Assembly: GCA_018710805.1 (NCBI GenBank)
Contig: DVJG01000047.1
Location: 1 to 7,841, forward strand
Direction of reading: 5' to 3'
From: Candidatus Faecousia faecipullorum
GTDB lineage: Bacteria; Bacillota; Clostridia; Oscillospirales; Oscillospiraceae
Length of the DNA stretch: 7,841 bases
A program made the translations under genes and the position numbers. Of this stretch, positions 5,124 through 7,841 are shown in pieces (position 1 is the stretch's first letter; each line of letters begins with the position of its first letter). Below the pieces are notes generated by a model, which had not been told where the DNA came from, searched no databases, and worked only from the letters and a program-made list of their open reading frames with translations.

Positions 5124-5816
5124 TCAGTAATTCCGGGCGCCGAAAATGGCGGTGCCCACACGAATCATGGTGCTGCCGCAGGCGATGGCATCGGCGAAGT
5201 CGCCGGACATACCCATCGATAAGCATTCCACCGTGACATTATCCTCTATTTTGTTCTTTATGTCAACACTTAAATGGAACATTTTTTGAAAAAACTTTCG
5301 ATTTTCTCCCGAAATATGAGAAATCGGCGGAATAGCCATAAGACCCTGCACACGAACGTTTGGATATTGGCCAATTTTATCTATCAGCTGAAGGGTTTCC
5401 TGGGGGGTGAAGCCCCATTTGCTTTCTTCTGCGCCGATATTTACCTCCAGCAGGATGTTCTGCAGGATGCCCTGCCTGCCGGCTTCGGCATCAATGGCCC
5501 GGAGAAGGTGCTCACTGTCCACGCTCTGGATGAGGTCCACTTTGCCCACCACCTGGCGGACTTTGTTGGTCTGCAGATGGCCGATGAAGTGGACCGGCGC
5601 GCCGGCGTAGGCGTTTTGCTTCTGCTTTTCCAAAAGCTCCTGGACCCTGTTTTCCCCGCAGCAGTCCACGCCTGCGGCAATGGCCTGACGGACGGCCTCG
5701 GCATCGTTCATTTTTGTGGCGGCGCAGAGCTTGATTTCCTTTGGGTCCCGGCCGCAGGCCATGGCGGCCCGCTCCATTTCCAGCCGCACCAATGCGACAT
5801 TTTCCGCGATGGACAT
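5124..5816 (-). CDS. ylmE: YggS/YlmE-family pyridoxal-5'-phosphate homeostasis protein (230 aa)
   Basis: A single-domain PLP-binding TIM barrel resembling the N-terminal domain of alanine racemase. In the family it has no defined catalytic activity and buffers PLP and amino-acid metabolism. Lys35 in CAATK is the expected Schiff-base lysine. Other family blocks: GENRVQE (54-60), HFIGHLQTNKV (76-86), LLEVNIG (122-128) with SKWGF (132-136), GLMAIPP (158-164), LSMGMSGDFADAI (199-211) and the phosphate-binding GSTMIRVGTAIFG near the end. The ATG at 5814-5816 follows GAGGAGA at five-base spacing; the in-frame TTG seven codons earlier is rejected. It heads the ylmE-sepF-divIVA run and is separated from hfq by a terminator. 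Codons for about residues 145-200 are much more AT-rich than the rest of the gene and contain a promoter-like sequence. Confidence 0.96.
   Translation of the reverse strand: MSIAENVALVRLEMERAAMACGRDPKEIKLCAATKMNDAEAVRQAIAAGVDCCGENRVQELLEKQKQNAYAGAPVHFIGHLQTNKVRQVVGKVDLIQSVDSEHLLRAIDAEAGRQGILQNILLEVNIGAEESKWGFTPQETLQLIDKIGQYPNVRVQGLMAIPPISHISGENRKFFQKMFHLSVDIKNKIEDNVTVECLSMGMSGDFADAIACGSTMIRVGTAIFGARNY
5238..5266 (-). promoter_or_regulatory. Probable internal sigma-A promoter within ylmE, directed at sepF
   Basis: On the - strand, TTGACA (5261-5266) is followed after exactly 17 bp by GATAAT (5238-5243), a perfect -35 and a 5/6 -10 at ideal spacing. The upstream side is AT-rich, with TTTTTT-C-AAAAAA at 5282-5294 in the position expected of an UP element. 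Transcription would start near 5231, giving a leader of about 160 nt to the sepF ATG that runs through the last codons of ylmE. The boxes are seen directly; activity is inferred. Confidence 0.65.
5299..5326. repeat. Imperfect inverted repeat upstream of the internal ylmE promoter
   Basis: CGATTTTCTC (5299-5308) and GAGAAATCG (5318-5326) are inverted copies with one bulged T and a 9-bp spacer. They sit about 70-95 bp upstream of the predicted start of the internal promoter, a position where an activator could bind. They could also be chance within an AT-rich coding segment. Confidence 0.3.
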
Positions 5817-5820
5817 AGTA

Positions 5821-5827
5821 TCTCCTC
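5821..5827 (-). promoter_or_regulatory. ylmE ribosome binding site (decides the start)
   Basis: GAGGAGA on the - strand with short spacing to the ATG at 5816. It lies downstream of the alternative in-frame TTG (5835-5837), so the shorter 230-residue product is preferred. I see no convincing promoter between the hfq terminator and this site. Confidence 0.75.
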
Positions 5828-5904
5828 TTTTCGACAATTTATCATTGGCTGTTTTGGCATGATTGGGGACTGCGCGCCGCCGTCTTTGGCTAAAAAACAG
5901 ATTT

Positions 5905-5950
5905 TGATAAAAAGGAAAGCGGACAGCAGAATTGCTCCGCTGTCCGTTTT
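5905..5950 (-). terminator. Intrinsic terminator after hfq
   Basis: CGGACAGC (5920-5927) pairs with GCTGTCCG (5939-5946), 8 bp around an 11-nt loop. On the - strand it is followed by CTTTCCTTTTTATC, a clear T-rich run. It ends the mutL-miaA-hfq operon 16 bases past the hfq stop. A run of T's after the stem on the + strand makes it potentially bidirectional. Confidence 0.8.
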
Positions 5951-5965
5951 GGCCTGTTTTGGGCT

Positions 5966-6199
5966 TTACGCAGTCGCAGGGGACATGGCCTTTGTGGGCT
6001 TCATGGGCGCCAGAGTGGAGATGGCGTGCTTGTAGATCATTTGCTGTTTGCCATCGGACTGCAGCACCACCACGAAGCTGTCGTAGCCTGTGATGACCCC
6101 CCGGAGCTGGAAGCCGTTCATGAGAAAAAGGGTCACCGGGGCTTTTTCCCGGCGCACCTCACTGAGAATGGCCTCCTGGAGATTGCCTGCTTCATTCAT
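5966..6199 (-). CDS. hfq: RNA chaperone Hfq (77 aa)
   Basis: Forms a hexameric Sm-like ring that binds small RNAs and A-rich or U-rich RNA. Sm1 spans about residues 20-50 (VTLFLMNGFQLRGVITGYDSFVVVLQSDGK in overlapping blocks). Sm2 is KQQMIYKHAIST (51-62) with the hallmark YKHAIS at 56-61. The N-terminal Gln8 and the NGFQLRG block fit the Bacillota form. The C-terminal tail after residue 66 is short, unlike the long tail of enterobacterial Hfq. The ATG at 6197-6199 is preceded by AAGG (6207-6210) at seven bases. The frame continues upstream into the end of miaA, but those codons lack Hfq similarity and lie before the ribosome binding site. It lies 52 bases after miaA, a linkage also common in Proteobacteria. 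Confidence 0.97.
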   Translation of the reverse strand: MNEAGNLQEAILSEVRREKAPVTLFLMNGFQLRGVITGYDSFVVVLQSDGKQQMIYKHAISTLAPMKPTKAMSPATA

Positions 6200-6233
6200 A
6201 TGGATACCTTCTTTCTTGCCTAAGTTCGAGGTA

Positions 6234-6262
6234 GCCATATGGTAGCAGATTTCAGTTGTCAA
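6234..6262 (-). promoter_or_regulatory. Possible hfq promoter at the end of miaA
   Basis: On the - strand a perfect TTGACA (6257-6262) overlaps the last codons of miaA, and 17 bp later there is a weak -10, TATGGC (6234-6239). A start near 6227 would give a leader of about 28 nt to hfq. The -10 matches only three positions, so this is tentative. hfq can equally be read from the mutL-miaA transcript. Confidence 0.3.
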
Positions 6263-7181
6263 ATTCCCGAAGAACCTGTCGGGCCTGGGTAATTATTTCC
6301 TCCCGGCCCTCACCCCGGGTGAGCCAGTGGATGGCCTGGTTCCGGCGGAACCAGGTGAGCTGGCGTTTGGCATAGCGGCGGGAGGACTGGCGGACCTGGT
6401 CTGCGGCCTGCGCAATGGTGCCGCGGCCCTGAAGGGCGTCCACGAATTCCTTATAGCCGATGGCCTGCATGGCGGTGCATTTTTCCGGAATGCCGCTGTG
6501 AAGCAGACCTTTGATCTCGTCAATCAGGCCCATGTCCAGCATGATGTCCACCCGACGGTCAATGCGATGGTACAGCTGGGCGCGGTCTGCAAAATCAAGG
6601 CCCAGCCACAGAGGGCTGTATTTTGGAGGAATGGCCTGGGTCCGGCGGTTGTGCTCGGTGATGGTCTCCCCGGTTTCCAGATAGACCTCCAGGGCGCGGA
6701 TAATCCGCTTCCGGTCCGAAAGGTGGAGCCTCCCGGCGGCTTCCGGGTCTACGGAGGTTAGCCAGGCGTGGATTTTTTCCATGCCTTCCGCATCCGCCTG
6801 GGCCTCCAGCTTTTCCCGGACTCCCGTGGAGGGGAAGGGGGCGAAGGCGTTTCCCCGGATAAGCGAGTCCATGTAAAGGCCCGTGCCTCCGGCAATGATG
6901 GCGACTTTTCCCCGGGAAACAATGTCGTCTACGATTGGCGATGCCATGCGGCAGTAGCGGCTCACGGAGAAGTCCTCGTCCGGCTCCGCTACGTCCAGCA
7001 TATGGTGGGGAATGCCATGCATTTCTTCCACCGTGGGTTTGGCGGTGCCGATGTCCATGCGGCGGTAGACCTGCATGGAATCGCAGGATACCACTTCGCC
7101 CCCCAGTTCCTGGGCCAGGGCCACTGCCAGGGCGGTTTTTCCCGAGGCCGTGGGCCCGGCAATACAGATTATGGGATTCAT
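6252..7181 (-). CDS. miaA: tRNA dimethylallyltransferase MiaA (309 aa)
   Basis: Transfers a dimethylallyl group from DMAPP to N6 of A37 in tRNAs that read codons starting with U, the first step to ms2i6A. The P-loop GPTASGKT is at 9-16. DSMQVYR (34-40) and MDIGTAKPT (42-50) form the conserved tRNA/substrate region. IPHHMLDV lies at 57-64 and AGGTGLY at 97-103. DRKRIIRALEVY, MQAIGYKE and RRYAKRQLTWFRR follow in the usual order. Length is normal (about 300-315 aa). The ATG at 7179-7181 is three bases after the mutL stop, and its ribosome binding site AAAAGGA (7190-7196) lies in the last mutL codons, so translation is probably coupled. tRNA-Tyr, encoded in this window, is a likely substrate because it reads UAU/UAC. 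Confidence 0.97.
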   Translation of the reverse strand: MNPIICIAGPTASGKTALAVALAQELGGEVVSCDSMQVYRRMDIGTAKPTVEEMHGIPHHMLDVAEPDEDFSVSRYCRMASPIVDDIVSRGKVAIIAGGTGLYMDSLIRGNAFAPFPSTGVREKLEAQADAEGMEKIHAWLTSVDPEAAGRLHLSDRKRIIRALEVYLETGETITEHNRRTQAIPPKYSPLWLGLDFADRAQLYHRIDRRVDIMLDMGLIDEIKGLLHSGIPEKCTAMQAIGYKEFVDALQGRGTIAQAADQVRQSSRRYAKRQLTWFRRNQAIHWLTRGEGREEIITQARQVLREFDN

Positions 7182-7184
7182 GGC

Positions 7185-7841
7185 TCACGTCCTTTTGAAT
7201 TGCTTTTCCAGCTGTTTTTTGCTCAAGGTCACGCAGATGGGCCGGCCGTGGGGACAGTATTTGAGGTCCTCCCGGCTCATTACCGCCCTGGCAATGGCGA
7301 GAAGCTCCTTTTCATCGCTTTTCCACCCGGCCTTGATGGCGGCCTTGCAGGCCACGGTGTGCAGAAGCTCGTCCCGTACCGTGTCCTTGCGCTCCCGGCG
7401 GCCGGAAAGCAGACCGGAGGCCAGAGACTCCAGGGCTTCCCCGGCGTCTTCGGCGCCCAGGTCCATGGGAATCTGTCTTACCAGTATGGTATTTTCTCCG
7501 AATTCCTCAATCTCAAATCCCAGTTCTTCCAATAATTCCCGGTTGGCCAGCAGCTCTCCGGCGGCCTCCGCAGACAGATGCACAGGCAGTGGCTGCAGCA
7601 GCGTCTGGGCAGAAATGGATTCCTGATTGGCTTTCAGCTTTTCAAAGAGAATCCGTTCGTGGGCCGCGTGCTTGTCGATGAGAAAGGCCTCGTCTCCCTG
7701 CTCCACCAGGATGTAGGTGCGGTACAGCTCCCCCACCATCCGCCATTCCGCAATGGCGGGCATTTCCAGAGCGGCCTGCTCCGGTTCCGGCTGGGGAGAT
7801 TCAGGCTTGGGAGGTTCCGGTTTGGAGGGTGCCGGTTTGGG
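7185..7841 (-). CDS. mutL: DNA mismatch repair endonuclease MutL, C-terminal part (5' end outside window)
   Basis: The frame is open to the right edge; 218 residues are visible, ending at TGA 7185-7187. The first 22 or so visible residues are a Pro/Lys/Glu-rich linker joining the unseen N-terminal GHKL ATPase to this C-terminal dimerisation/endonuclease domain. The metal-binding endonuclease motif appears as DKHAAHERILFE, the DQHA(X)2E(X)4E pattern with Lys for Gln. It is supported by ACKAAIKAG, YCPHGRPI and the terminal QFKR. This endonuclease-type MutL, found in bacteria lacking MutH, nicks the strand to be repaired after MutS recognition. It is the first visible gene of the mutL-miaA-hfq operon; mutS is the usual neighbour further upstream but is not visible. 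Confidence 0.96.
   Translation of the reverse strand, partial: PKPAPSKPEPPKPESPQPEPEQAALEMPAIAEWRMVGELYRTYILVEQGDEAFLIDKHAAHERILFEKLKANQESISAQTLLQPLPVHLSAEAAGELLANRELLEELGFEIEEFGENTILVRQIPMDLGAEDAGEALESLASGLLSGRRERKDTVRDELLHTVACKAAIKAGWKSDEKELLAIARAVMSREDLKYCPHGRPICVTLSKKQLEKQFKRT

Noticed and set aside
5828..5904. Search for a ylmE promoter between the hfq terminator and ylmE
   Set aside because: GATAAA-like sequence is present near 5840 but without an acceptable -35. A promoter is expected here but not supported.
5274..6035. 253-codon + strand frame opposite ylmE and hfq
   Set aside because: It runs antisense through two clear genes and a terminator, with no protein-family signal.

Overview
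The window is a stretch of ordinary bacterial chromosome, most probably from a Clostridia gut-type organism of the Oscillospirales/Ruminococcaceae kind. Support for this: a Gram-positive gene order around sepF, divIVA and ileS; an ileS controlled by a T-box leader; an mutL-miaA-hfq run; strong AGGAGG-type ribosome binding sites; fairly GC-rich coding sequence with strong codon bias; and CCA-encoding tRNA genes. The family assignment is inference. Membership of the Bacillota is well supported.

Layout, left to right. Bases 1-275 (+ strand) hold the 3' end of a DpnI-like restriction endonuclease gene, less GC-rich than the rest. It converges on a two-gene tRNA operon (- strand: tRNA-Thr(UGU), then tRNA-Tyr(GUA)) with a consensus sigma-A promoter. 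A perfect 17-bp stem between them can terminate both. All remaining genes lie on the - strand. Reading in that direction from the right edge: mutL (3' part), miaA and hfq form one tight operon closed by a terminator at about 5905-5950. Next come ylmE (YggS family), sepF and divIVA, then an isoleucine-type T-box leader, ileS and its terminator at 610-634.

How the genes relate. mutL, miaA and hfq cover mismatch repair, tRNA A37 modification and sRNA chaperoning. ylmE-sepF-divIVA-ileS is the tail of the conserved division cluster. SepF tethers FtsZ to the membrane, DivIVA marks curved membrane or the division site, and ileS charges tRNA-Ile. The B. subtilis genes ylmG and ylmH, which normally sit between sepF and divIVA, are absent. 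No clear promoter lies between divIVA and the T-box, so the T-box may act as a tRNA-Ile-controlled gate inside the operon.

The most noteworthy unlabelled signal is a near-consensus promoter (TTGACA, 17 bp, GATAAT) inside the 3' part of ylmE. It is embedded in an AT-rich island with A/T tracts and an inverted repeat, and it points at sepF. It could uncouple sepF-divIVA expression from ylmE. I found no CRISPR array, insertion sequence or phage module, and no clearly new defence system beyond the edge of the DpnI gene.
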